The notes beneath the pieces were generated by a model that saw only the letters and a program-made list of their open reading frames with translations, made no database searches and was not told the DNA's origin. Positions 8,176 to 15,959 of a stretch of 64,000 bases of DNA are shown here, piece by piece. Made by a program: the position numbers and the translations under genes. This DNA is from Actinopolymorpha cephalotaxi (lineage in GTDB: Bacteria > Actinomycetota > Actinomycetes > Propionibacteriales > Actinopolymorphaceae), in contig NZ_JACBZA010000001.1 in assembly GCF_013408535.1 (NCBI RefSeq), forward strand, positions 1,572,850 through 1,636,849, in the 5' to 3' direction. The stretch's first letter is position 1, and every line of letters starts with the position of its first letter.

Positions 8176-9966
8176 TCATCGCAGCACCCCGCCGGTGAGG
8201 CCGGGCACGACCCAGCGCCGCCAGGTCAGCAGCAGCAGGATCGCCGGCACCGCCGCGGAGACGACGGCCGCCGCGGCGACCGGGCCGGTCGAGGTGGCGA
8301 ACTGCCGGGCCTCGCCCCACAACACCAGGGTGAGCGGGCTGGCGCCCGGGCCGCTGACGAGGAAGCTCACGATGAAGTCGTCCCACACGAGTACGAACTC
8401 CAGCACCGCCACCGCCACCATCGCCGGCCCGGTGGTACGCCAGACGCGGGTCGCCCCGGTGCGGTAGCCGGTCAACCCGCCGAGCGCGTCGGCGTAGCGG
8501 CCCTCGCTGCCCGCGGACAGCGCCGCCCGCAGCAGCAGGATCGCGAACGGCAGCCCGGCCGCGGCGTGCATCAGGACCAGCGGCAGGCGCGAGCCGCTCA
8601 GGCCGATCGCGGTGAACGCCTGGCGCAGCGGACCGACGTACATCTGCACCGGCAGCACCGCCAGGACGGCGAGCACGGCCAGGACGACGGTGAGGGCGCG
8701 GCCCCGTACGACACCGGCGGCCAGCGCGTGCGCGGGTACGACCGCGACGCTGACCACGAGCAGCGCGGAGCCGGTGGCCACGCCGAGGGTGCCGAGCAGC
8801 GCTCCGGGCAGTCCGGCGTTCCAGACCTCCGCCAGCGACGCGAGGCTGAGCAGGTGGCTCGCCGGCTGCCACCAGCCGAGCATGCCGGCGTCGGCCGGTG
8901 CGCGGATCGCGGTCGCGAGGAGTACGAACAACGGGAACGCCCACAGCAGACCGACCACGATCCCGACCATGCCGCTCAGCCACGGGACGCGGCGCCGCCA
9001 GCCGGCCAGCAACTGCCGTCGCCACCATGGCGGAGGCGGCTGGGGCACGCCGTGCGGGATGCGCATCCCCTTACGGGCGCCCAGCGCGGCGGCGGCCACC
9101 ACGGCGAGCAGGACCAGTGCGATCGCGGCGGGCTGGCCCTGCTCGGTGGCCGACGTGGTGAGCCGCCACCAGCGCACCGACACCACGTCCACCTCGTCCT
9201 GCATCGGCACCGGCACCACGATCAGCACCAGGTCGAAGATCCGGGCGGCGGCGACGAGGAGGGTGAGGACGACGACCGCGGTGACCGGCCGGAGCATCCG
9301 CCACTGCAGCCGCCACACACCGTCCAGCCGACCGGTCGGTCCCTGCACCCGGGCGCGGCGGATGAGCTCGGGCGGGATCGCTTCCAGACCGGCCCGGAAC
9401 AACGAGACCACGAAGCCGAGCCAGGTCCAGGCGAACGCCGACACCAGCACCCACCAGACCCACCACGGGCCGAGCCAGACCGGGCTGCCGCCGAAGAGGT
9501 ACGTCAGCAGGGCGGTGGCGGTGCCGCGTTCGGGCGCGGGGTCGAAGATGATCCGGAACGCCGCACCGGAGGCCAGCGCGGACAGCCCGAACGGCAACAT
9601 CAGCACGTTGACGAAGACCACCGACCAGCGGCCCAGCCGGCGGCTGAGCAGCGCGATCCAGAAGCCGACCAGCACCAGGACCAGCGCCACCACCAGCCAG
9701 CCGATGGTGTTGAGGAACGCCCTCCGGGAGTCCCGATCGGTGAACACCTGGGCGAGGTGCCCGAAGTGCAGCCAGCGCGGCGACCCGAGCGCCGAGCCCG
9801 CGGTGAGGAGTGTCGGCACCACCAGCAGCGCGACGAGGAGTGCGGCGGCCACGACGATCAGGGCGGCGTACAGCCCGGCGAACCCGCGGCCGCCCGGGAC
9901 GAGCGGGCCGGACATCGGCCGGCTGGTGACCTCCAGCCGCAGGCCGCGGTGACTGCGGATCACCAT
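8176..9966 (-). CDS. Fused sugar-type ABC permease (MalF-MalG in one chain)
   Basis: The 596-residue polypeptide contains two consecutive binding-protein-dependent permease halves, each with about six membrane segments. The first half (about 1-300) has an EAA-like loop, ELIRRARVQG, followed by the Arg-Pro end RMLRPV. The second half (about 325-596) ends with the MalG-like VLVWDDFIVSFLV block, but its EAA loop (YADALGGLTG) is poorly conserved. MalF and MalG are normally separate proteins of about 300 residues, so this is a natural fusion. The start ATG 9966 overlaps the stop of the binding-protein gene by one base (TGATG), implying translational coupling. The substrate is not readable; linkage to L-fucose genes upstream suggests a sugar or glycoside. 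Confidence 0.85.
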   Translation of the reverse strand: MVIRSHRGLRLEVTSRPMSGPLVPGGRGFAGLYAALIVVAAALLVALLVVPTLLTAGSALGSPRWLHFGHLAQVFTDRDSRRAFLNTIGWLVVALVLVLVGFWIALLSRRLGRWSVVFVNVLMLPFGLSALASGAAFRIIFDPAPERGTATALLTYLFGGSPVWLGPWWVWWVLVSAFAWTWLGFVVSLFRAGLEAIPPELIRRARVQGPTGRLDGVWRLQWRMLRPVTAVVVLTLLVAAARIFDLVLIVVPVPMQDEVDVVSVRWWRLTTSATEQGQPAAIALVLLAVVAAAALGARKGMRIPHGVPQPPPPWWRRQLLAGWRRRVPWLSGMVGIVVGLLWAFPLFVLLATAIRAPADAGMLGWWQPASHLLSLASLAEVWNAGLPGALLGTLGVATGSALLVVSVAVVPAHALAAGVVRGRALTVVLAVLAVLAVLPVQMYVGPLRQAFTAIGLSGSRLPLVLMHAAAGLPFAILLLRAALSAGSEGRYADALGGLTGYRTGATRVWRTTGPAMVAVAVLEFVLVWDDFIVSFLVSGPGASPLTLVLWGEARQFATSTGPVAAAAVVSAAVPAILLLLTWRRWVVPGLTGGVLR

Positions 9967-11492
9967 CAGCCGCCCCCGGTTACGACGCCGGTGTCCCGGG
10001 ACGGGCTGCCGGGGCCGTCGCCGCCGGTGCCACCGTCGTTGCCGTCGCCGGTGCCGGTGCCGTTGCCGGCGGACGCCCGCTCCCGTTCCTCGGCCAGCCG
10101 CATCCGGGTGACGAACCGCCCGATCGCCGCCTCCACGGTTCGGCCCGCGCCGCCGTCCGGCTCGGGCGCCACGTCGGCGAGGAAGTCCTTCAGCGCCCGC
10201 CACATGCCCTCTCGCGACCCGACCGCGCCGAGCTGGTCGGACAGGTCGAAGTGGAAGGCGCCGGTGCGCAGCTCGTTCGCGAGGGCGGCGGACTGCGGGG
10301 AGTAGGACGTGAGGGGCGTGTCGTGGTCCGCGGCGATGAAGCCGCCCGTGCTCGCGATCCACGGACGCGGAGCGAGCGGGTGGGCGAGCCGGCGGAGCAG
10401 GTCCACCGCCTCCGGACCGGCCGGCCGGGTGAGCACCATCACGTCGCCACCGGCGACCAGCGGAGCGGGCACGCCGGGTGACATCCGTGGGAAGCGGAAC
10501 ACCCCGACGCTCGCCCGTTCGCCGGCGGTGAACCGGCGTACGTACGGCTCGGCGTAGTCGGCCACGACCACCATCGCGGCCCGGCGGTAGGCGAACACCT
10601 CCAACACCGACTCGGGGAACTGCCGGACCAGCGACCCGGTCACGCCGCCGGCCAGCGTCCCGGCCGGACCCCACAGGTCGGCCAGCCGGCGCAGGGACGT
10701 GCGCACGGGTGCGCTGCCCCACAGGGCCGGCCGGTGCGCGGGGTCGCCGGCCAGGCGTTCGTACGTCGACGGGGAGGTGCCGAGCAGGACGTTCTCGAAG
10801 AAGTCGGTGAGCGACCACCCGTCCGCCACGCCCAGGGCGAGGGGACGAATGCCGGCCGACCGCAGGGTCTGGTTGAGCCGCAGCCACTGGGCCCACGTGC
10901 TCGGCGGCCGCAGGTGGAGGCGGCGGAAGAGGTCGCGGTCGTACCAGACGGCCGACTTGTTCGACATCTTGAACGGCAGAGCGTACGGCCGGGGGCGCTC
11001 GGCATGGGGTCCGCTCGCCCGCGGGTCGGCGGCGAACAACAGCGACCGCCACACCGGCGCGTAGCGATCGGCAGGCCCGGGGGACCCGGCGGACCCCGCG
11101 GACCCGGCGGATCGCGTGGGGGAGCCCGGCCACAGGTCGGTGGGGATCGGCGCGAGCGTGTCGAGGTGGCGGCGCAGCTCACCCGGCAGCGGCAGCATCA
11201 CGAGGTCCAGCCGCCCCGCGCCGCGCGCCGCCGGCGCGGTCCCGATGTCGTCCCCGAACGGCACCGGCGTCACGTCGTAGGTCATCGGCCCGAAGCCGGG
11301 CAGGTGGTTCAGCCCGGCGAGCACGCTGCGGAACGCCGCCAGCTCACCCGCGCTCCAGCTCACCGCGACCCGCACGGTGGGCCGCTCCCCGAGGACGGTG
11401 GACACACCGCAACCGGTCGCGGCACCCGCCAGCGGAGTGAGGGCGGCCACGCGCAGCAGGGCTCGCCGCGTCGGCGCGCGGGACTCAGGCAT
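9966..11492 (-). CDS. Extracellular sugar-binding lipoprotein of ABC system
   Basis: The 508-residue protein resembles family 1 solute-binding proteins. It opens with a twin-arginine/hydrophobic leader (RRALLRVAALTPLAG) and a lipobox-like ATGC, so Cys28 is the probable lipidated residue. The body has the expected features, including LPFKMSNKSAVWYDRDLF and STWAQWLRLNQTL. An SAGSAGSAGS repeat sits near residue 130 and the C-terminus ends in a Gly/Asp/Thr-rich tail of about 35 residues. ATG 11492 is chosen because it yields a clean signal peptide; an upstream in-frame start at 11531 would add 13 residues inside the preceding gene. The gene overlaps the ATPase-like gene by 8 bases and the permease gene by 1. 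Confidence 0.85.
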   Translation of the reverse strand: MPESRAPTRRALLRVAALTPLAGAATGCGVSTVLGERPTVRVAVSWSAGELAAFRSVLAGLNHLPGFGPMTYDVTPVPFGDDIGTAPAARGAGRLDLVMLPLPGELRRHLDTLAPIPTDLWPGSPTRSAGSAGSAGSPGPADRYAPVWRSLLFAADPRASGPHAERPRPYALPFKMSNKSAVWYDRDLFRRLHLRPPSTWAQWLRLNQTLRSAGIRPLALGVADGWSLTDFFENVLLGTSPSTYERLAGDPAHRPALWGSAPVRTSLRRLADLWGPAGTLAGGVTGSLVRQFPESVLEVFAYRRAAMVVVADYAEPYVRRFTAGERASVGVFRFPRMSPGVPAPLVAGGDVMVLTRPAGPEAVDLLRRLAHPLAPRPWIASTGGFIAADHDTPLTSYSPQSAALANELRTGAFHFDLSDQLGAVGSREGMWRALKDFLADVAPEPDGGAGRTVEAAIGRFVTRMRLAEERERASAGNGTGTGDGNDGGTGGDGPGSPSRDTGVVTGGG

Positions 11493-12222
11493 GGCCACTG
11501 CCGCGGTCGGTGTCCGGGGGCGTGCTTCCACCGACCGGCTCGCCGGGCTGTACGCCTATCGGGTCGGGGTCGAGCAGCCTGGTGCGGGCCGGGTCGGTGG
11601 TGAGCACCAGCCCGGCCACGTCGGCGAACAGCCGCCTCGGCCCGGGCCCGCCCGTCGGGTCCAGCCGCAGGCGTTCGAACTCCAGCGCCGCGTCCCACGT
11701 GGGCAGGTCGGGGGAGTCCTCCACCACCAGCGCGCACGGCCGCCAGCACAGCGCCATCGCGAACCCCGCGAGCTGACGCTGGCCGACGGTGAGGTGTTCG
11801 GGGTAGCGGCCCAGCAGCCGTCGCAACCCCAGCCGGGTCGCGGTCTCCCGGGCCTGCGCGGCCGCCCTCCGGCGGGGCACCCGCACAGCAGGGCAGCTCG
11901 CGCGGGTGAGGTTCTGCTGCAGGGTCAGCCCGGGCTCGAGCCCGCCCGAGGCCGGGACGTACCGCACCCGGCACTGGTCGTCGTTACCGGCGCGGTGCCG
12001 GCGGCGCCGGTGGTGGTCGTCGGGTTGCTCCAGGACGTTCACGCCGTCGGCCAGCACCCGGCCGCCGGCCGGTGCCGCGAGCCCGAGAACCACCTCGAGC
12101 AGGTCGCGCACCGACTCCTGGTCACGTACGACGGCGGCGCGGACGGTGCCGGCGGGCACGGTCAACGACCAGGACGTGCACACGCCCTCGACGCTGAGGT
12201 CGTCCAGTCGCAATCCGGCCAT
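11485..12222 (-). CDS. ABC ATPase-like protein with degenerate catalytic motifs
   Basis: The 245-residue protein aligns by eye to an ABC nucleotide-binding domain, but its catalytic motifs are altered. The Walker A position (residues 33-40) reads RDQESVRD instead of GxxGxGKS. The signature is LTVGQRQ (144-150), with LSGGQ weakened. The Walker B end is VVEDSP (166-171), with Asp/Glu swapped, and the H-switch histidine is aspartate in VLTTDPA. The overall spacing and the GGRVLADG element are retained. It probably does not hydrolyse ATP. It is the first gene of the four-gene set and overlaps the binding-protein gene by 8 bases. The importer might borrow a shared ATPase, as MsiK-dependent Streptomyces importers do (known), with this protein acting structurally (inference). 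Confidence 0.7.
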   Translation of the reverse strand: MAGLRLDDLSVEGVCTSWSLTVPAGTVRAAVVRDQESVRDLLEVVLGLAAPAGGRVLADGVNVLEQPDDHHRRRRHRAGNDDQCRVRYVPASGGLEPGLTLQQNLTRASCPAVRVPRRRAAAQARETATRLGLRRLLGRYPEHLTVGQRQLAGFAMALCWRPCALVVEDSPDLPTWDAALEFERLRLDPTGGPGPRRLFADVAGLVLTTDPARTRLLDPDPIGVQPGEPVGGSTPPDTDRGSGHA

Positions 12223-12323
12223 GCCGCTCCCCGTGCCGACAGCCAGCCCACCAAAGACAGGTAGACCACCTTAGGGTCCGTGTCCCGCGAGAAAACCCTA
12301 GATGATCATGCTCGACCGGTTGC

Positions 12324-13790
12324 CTACCCGAAGATCACCGGCGTCAGGTCGGGGTCGGCGAAATCGGCGTCCAGCGGGTGCACCGGACGTACGACGTGCT
12401 GGTGGTCCAGCCGGAGCAGGTCCTGGTCGACGCCGCCGGGGGTGAGCGCCAGCACCCAGCCCTTGGCGGCCTGGTAGAGGTCGGGCTGGAGGTACCCGAT
12501 CTTCACGGCGGTCAGGTCGTGGTCGGCCGGCTCCAGCCCGAGCGCCTGCAGGTGGGCGACGTAGTGGAACGGCTTGCGCCTGCTGGTGAGCACCGCGGAC
12601 ACTCCGCCGGAACGCACCACCGCGATGTCGCCGCCCACCTGGTCCTCGCGGGTGACGTGGGTGACCTCGCCGCTCATCGCCACCGGCTCGCCGCCGCCGA
12701 AGACGCCGCCGACCTCGACGTCGACCCGCGCGCCGACTCCCGCGTCCACGCAGGTGCGTACGGCGTCGGGGGCGACGCAACTGGCCCAGATCGCGGTGCG
12801 GTCACCGGAGGCCAGGGCGGGGGTGGCCAGCAGGTGGCCGAGCAGCCAGGCGACGTCGTTGGATCCGCCCGCGGTGGGGTTGTCGCCGGAGTCGCTGACG
12901 AAGAACGGCCGCCGGCCGGACTCGAACGCCTGCGCCACGCACCAGCCGGCCGGTCCGGCCGGTGCACAGAACTCGAAGTCGTGCCGGGCGTCCCACCAGG
13001 CCCGGGCGATCCGCTCGGCCTGGGTGCCGACCACGTCGTGGTCGGTGCCGTACACGACCACGGTCGCCGCCGAGCGCGGCTCGTCCGCCCAGGCGTACCC
13101 CACCCACAACGAGGCGTCCATGACGCCGTCCAGGCGTTCGGCCTCCTCGACCGAGGCGTAGACCGACCGCGCGGGCTCCACCCGGGTGCTGGTCATCTCG
13201 CCCGGGAGCAGCACCGGGACCCGCACCCACGCCCGCACCGGCCGGATCTCCTCGACCAGGCAGCGGACGAGGTTGCGTACCGCCCGCTCGCGCGTCTCGA
13301 CGTAGTCCACGTGCGGAGCCGTGCGGTAGGCCGTGAGCAGGTCGACGGTCTCGGCGAGGTCCTCCGACACCTGCCCGTGCAGGTCCATCGACGCCGAGAC
13401 CACGCAGTCCGAACCGACCAGGGAGCGGATCCGGTGCGCCAGCGCGGCCTCCGCGTCCCGCCGCCCCTCGACCGCCATCGCGCCGTGGATGTCGAAGTAG
13501 AACCCGTGCAGCTCGCCCTCGTCCAGCGCGGCCCGCAGCCGCTCCAGGATCTCCGCCTCGATCTGGTCGTACACCTCCGGCAGTACCTGACCGCCCGGCA
13601 GCGCGGACGCCTGCAGCAGCGGGACGAACTCCACCTCGGGGTGCTCGGGCAGCCGCCAGCCGGTCAGGAACGGGTAGCGGTCGGCGAGCTCCTCGCCCCG
13701 GACGACGCGGAAGTCGGCCAGGCCGGTGCGGTGGGTGGTGAAGGTGCTCGACTCGGTGGACATGCCGGCGATGGCGATGCGGTAGGTCAT
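12324..13790 (-). CDS. M81-family (MlrC-like) metallopeptidase-type protein
   Basis: The 488-residue protein has the two-part architecture of the MlrC/microcystinase C family. The N-terminal domain starts YRIAIAGMSTESSTFT and contains the HGAMAVEG and SMDLHGQVS motifs with likely zinc-binding His/Asp residues; the C-terminal MlrC domain includes VSDSGDNPTAGGSNDV. Family members are putative zinc hydrolases, and only the microcystin-degrading MlrC is well characterised. The actual substrate here is unknown. The start MTYRIAIAG at 13790 matches the family N-terminus. It lies 55 bases downstream of the fuconolactonase gene and 101 bases upstream of the ATPase-like gene, all on minus, suggesting one catabolic transcription unit. 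Confidence 0.85.
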   Translation of the reverse strand: MTYRIAIAGMSTESSTFTTHRTGLADFRVVRGEELADRYPFLTGWRLPEHPEVEFVPLLQASALPGGQVLPEVYDQIEAEILERLRAALDEGELHGFYFDIHGAMAVEGRRDAEAALAHRIRSLVGSDCVVSASMDLHGQVSEDLAETVDLLTAYRTAPHVDYVETRERAVRNLVRCLVEEIRPVRAWVRVPVLLPGEMTSTRVEPARSVYASVEEAERLDGVMDASLWVGYAWADEPRSAATVVVYGTDHDVVGTQAERIARAWWDARHDFEFCAPAGPAGWCVAQAFESGRRPFFVSDSGDNPTAGGSNDVAWLLGHLLATPALASGDRTAIWASCVAPDAVRTCVDAGVGARVDVEVGGVFGGGEPVAMSGEVTHVTREDQVGGDIAVVRSGGVSAVLTSRRKPFHYVAHLQALGLEPADHDLTAVKIGYLQPDLYQAAKGWVLALTPGGVDQDLLRLDHQHVVRPVHPLDADFADPDLTPVIFG

Positions 13791-13845
13791 GCCGGAGGTT
13801 CTACACCAGGGCGGCGACAATCCCGTTTCCGGAGTCCGGCGTGGG

Positions 13846-14721
13846 TCACTCCAGCGCGTACACCCGGCGGGCGGTGCCGCCGAACACGCCGGCGCGTTCA
13901 GTCGGCGTCAGGTGCGCCGTCAGCTCCCGGGCGGCCGCCACCCAGTCGGCGTACGACGAGGCCAGCAGGCACACCGGCCAGTCCGAGCCGAACATCACCC
14001 GGTCCGGGCCGAACGCCTCCAGCACCACGTCGACGTAAGGACGCAGGGCGGCGACGTCCCAGGACGCCCGGTCGGCCTCGGTCACCAGCCCGGACAGCTT
14101 GCAGGTGACGTTGGGGTACGCGGCGAGGCGGCGGATCTGCCCGGCCCACGGCTCGAGCCGGCCCCGGGCGATCTCCGGCTTGGAGCAGTGGTCGAGGACG
14201 AACGCCGCGTCCGGAAGCGCCCGCACCGTCTCCACCGCCGCCGGCAGCTGCACCGGGATCGTGAGCAGCTCGTAGCGCAGCCCGGCGCCGGCCACAGCGG
14301 CGAGGCCGCGCCGCACGTCGGGCCGGCACAGCCAGGCCGGGTCGTCCTCGCCCTGCACCCCGTGCCGGATGGCCCGCAGGAACCGCCCGCCCGGCGCGGC
14401 TGCCAGCTCGGCGAGGTCGTCGGCAACGGAGTCCGCGGTGAGGTTGACCCAGCCGGTCACCGCACCCACGAGGTCGCTGTCGTCGGCGAGGGCGAGGAAG
14501 TCCCGCGTCTCGTCGACGTCGGGCACCGTCTGCACCAGCACCGTCCGGGTCACCCCGGCCGCCTTCGCGTGCGGCGCGAGGTCGGACAGGTGGAACGTCC
14601 GGTCGATCGGGGCCATCTCCGGCCCCTCGATCCACGGCTCCGGACGTACGGAAAGATCCCAGACGTGGTGGTGGGCGTCCACGCCGCCGGGCTCGGCCGC
14701 GGCGCCGGCGTCAGGCGCCAT
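13846..14721 (-). CDS. Amidohydrolase-family lactonase, probable L-fuconolactonase
   Basis: The 291-residue protein belongs to the amidohydrolase-2 (COG3618-like) family of sugar lactonases. It shows the metal-site motif DAHHHVWDL at residues 15-23, FVLDHCSKPEIA around 173-184, and FGSDWPVCL near residue 246. Such enzymes open L-fuconolactone or L-rhamnonolactone to the free acid. The fucose assignment comes from the neighbours: an L-fucose-dehydrogenase-like aldo/keto reductase overlaps it by 11 bases upstream, and a clear L-fuconate dehydratase is divergent beyond that. It is cytoplasmic, with no signal peptide. L-rhamnonolactone remains an alternative substrate. Confidence 0.82.
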   Translation of the reverse strand: MAPDAGAAAEPGGVDAHHHVWDLSVRPEPWIEGPEMAPIDRTFHLSDLAPHAKAAGVTRTVLVQTVPDVDETRDFLALADDSDLVGAVTGWVNLTADSVADDLAELAAAPGGRFLRAIRHGVQGEDDPAWLCRPDVRRGLAAVAGAGLRYELLTIPVQLPAAVETVRALPDAAFVLDHCSKPEIARGRLEPWAGQIRRLAAYPNVTCKLSGLVTEADRASWDVAALRPYVDVVLEAFGPDRVMFGSDWPVCLLASSYADWVAAARELTAHLTPTERAGVFGGTARRVYALE

Positions 14722-15712
14722 ACCGCTTCACTCCCGCGTCGGCGAGGTCGTCCCACAACGCGCCGGGGATGTCGTACTCCATCATCGCGAGGTTCTCCTC
14801 CAGCTCGGCCACGCTGCGCGCGCCGGTGAGGACGGTCGCCACCGCCGGATGCCACAGCGGGAACTGGATCGCCGCCGCCTTGAGGGGTACGCCGTGCCGC
14901 TCGCAGATCCCGGCCAGCTCCAGTGCCCGGGCGATCAGGTGCTCCGGCGCCTCCGCGTAGTTGTACGTCGCGCCCGGGCGGGGGTCGGCCAGCAGGCCGG
15001 AGTTGTAGACGCCGCCGATCACGATCGAGGTGTCCCGCTCCAGGCAGGCCGGCAGCAGGTCCTCGGCTCCGGGCTGCTCCAGCAGCGTGTACCGCCCGGC
15101 CAGCAGGACCGCGTCGACGTCGGTCTCGCGGACGAACCGGGTCGGGATGCGGGACTGGTTCATGCCCACGCCGATCGCGCGCACGACGCCCTGGTCGCGC
15201 AGCTCGCGGACCGCGGGGTAGGCGACCGTGAGGGCCTCCTCCTCGTGGTCGTCGGGGTCGTGGATGTAGAGGACGTCCACCCGGTCCAGGCCGAGGCGTT
15301 CCAGGCTCTCGGTCACCGAACGGAGGATGCCGTCGCGGGTGTAGTCGAACGTCGCCTCCGACGGCGGCGCGTCGGCGTACCCGTTGGCGTTCGGCCCGCC
15401 GCCGGCCTCACCGCCGTCCGCACCCTCGACGGGCACGATCAGCCGGCCGACCTTGGAGGACAGGACGTACTCGGAACGGCCGATTCCGGACAGCGCGGTG
15501 CCCACCCGGCGCTCGGCGGTCCCGTGGCCGTACAGAGGAGCGGTGTCGAGGTAGTTGAGGCCGGCGTCCAGCGCGGCCTTCACCACCGCGGCCGCGGTCT
15601 CGTCGGCGACGGAGGTGAACAGCCCGCCGAGAGGGGCGGTTCCCAGCCCCAGCGTGGTGACCTCGACGTCGCTCGTGCCGAGCCGGTGGCGCTGCGTGGC
15701 CCGCTTGCCCAT
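14711..15712 (-). CDS. Aldo/keto reductase, probable L-fucose (D-threo-aldose) 1-dehydrogenase
   Basis: The 333-residue (beta/alpha)8 oxidoreductase carries the aldo/keto reductase tetrad: Asp and Tyr in YLDTAPLYGHG, Lys in LSSKVG and His in LYIHDPD. Members of the D-threo-aldose/L-fucose dehydrogenase subgroup oxidise the C1 hydroxyl of L-fucose to L-fuconolactone with NAD(P)+. Adjacent lactonase and fuconate dehydratase genes supply the next two steps. The start is set at ATG 15712 (MGKRATQRHRLGT); upstream in-frame sequence adds 32 arginine-rich unconserved residues. The stop overlaps the lactonase start by 11 bases. The shared upstream region holds an 11-bp palindrome, a possible GntR-type operator. 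Confidence 0.85.
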   Translation of the reverse strand: MGKRATQRHRLGTSDVEVTTLGLGTAPLGGLFTSVADETAAAVVKAALDAGLNYLDTAPLYGHGTAERRVGTALSGIGRSEYVLSSKVGRLIVPVEGADGGEAGGGPNANGYADAPPSEATFDYTRDGILRSVTESLERLGLDRVDVLYIHDPDDHEEEALTVAYPAVRELRDQGVVRAIGVGMNQSRIPTRFVRETDVDAVLLAGRYTLLEQPGAEDLLPACLERDTSIVIGGVYNSGLLADPRPGATYNYAEAPEHLIARALELAGICERHGVPLKAAAIQFPLWHPAVATVLTGARSVAELEENLAMMEYDIPGALWDDLADAGVKRYGA

Positions 15713-15836
15713 GCTTGCCTCGTTTCGCGTTGCTTCGCACACGGCGGGGCGTGGCGTACGGTCCGGCGGCCGCTCGCCCCGATCGGTCGTCCGGCCCCGC
15801 CCGGCCACGTGGCAAGCTGACTCCGGATCCTAGTGG

Positions 15837-15847
15837 TCGTCTGACGA
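15837..15847. promoter_or_regulatory. Candidate GntR (FadR-type) operator in fucose divergent promoter
   Basis: TCGTCTGACGA is a palindrome (TCGTC/GACGA around T) and fits the FadR-subfamily consensus TNGTNNNACNA at every fixed position. It lies between the divergent aldo/keto reductase (start 15712) and fuconate dehydratase (start 15960), so it could control both. No cognate regulator gene is seen in the fucose block. The rest of the 247-bp gap shows no other clear signal. Confidence 0.45.
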
Positions 15848-15959
15848 TTCGGCTGGTCGCGCGGGCGGCCGTCTCCGGTAGCCGCGAACACCCTTCCGGC
15901 CGAGGTCGCGCGTCGGCAGGTCCCGTAGAAGCCCAGATCATCCAGAACGAGGAGACCCG

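Noticed and set aside
12272-12300. Inverted repeat tagggt/accctag between the M81 and ATPase-like genes
   Set aside because: The arms are only 6 bp with an 18-base loop, so it is no better than chance. It may still lie in a promoter.
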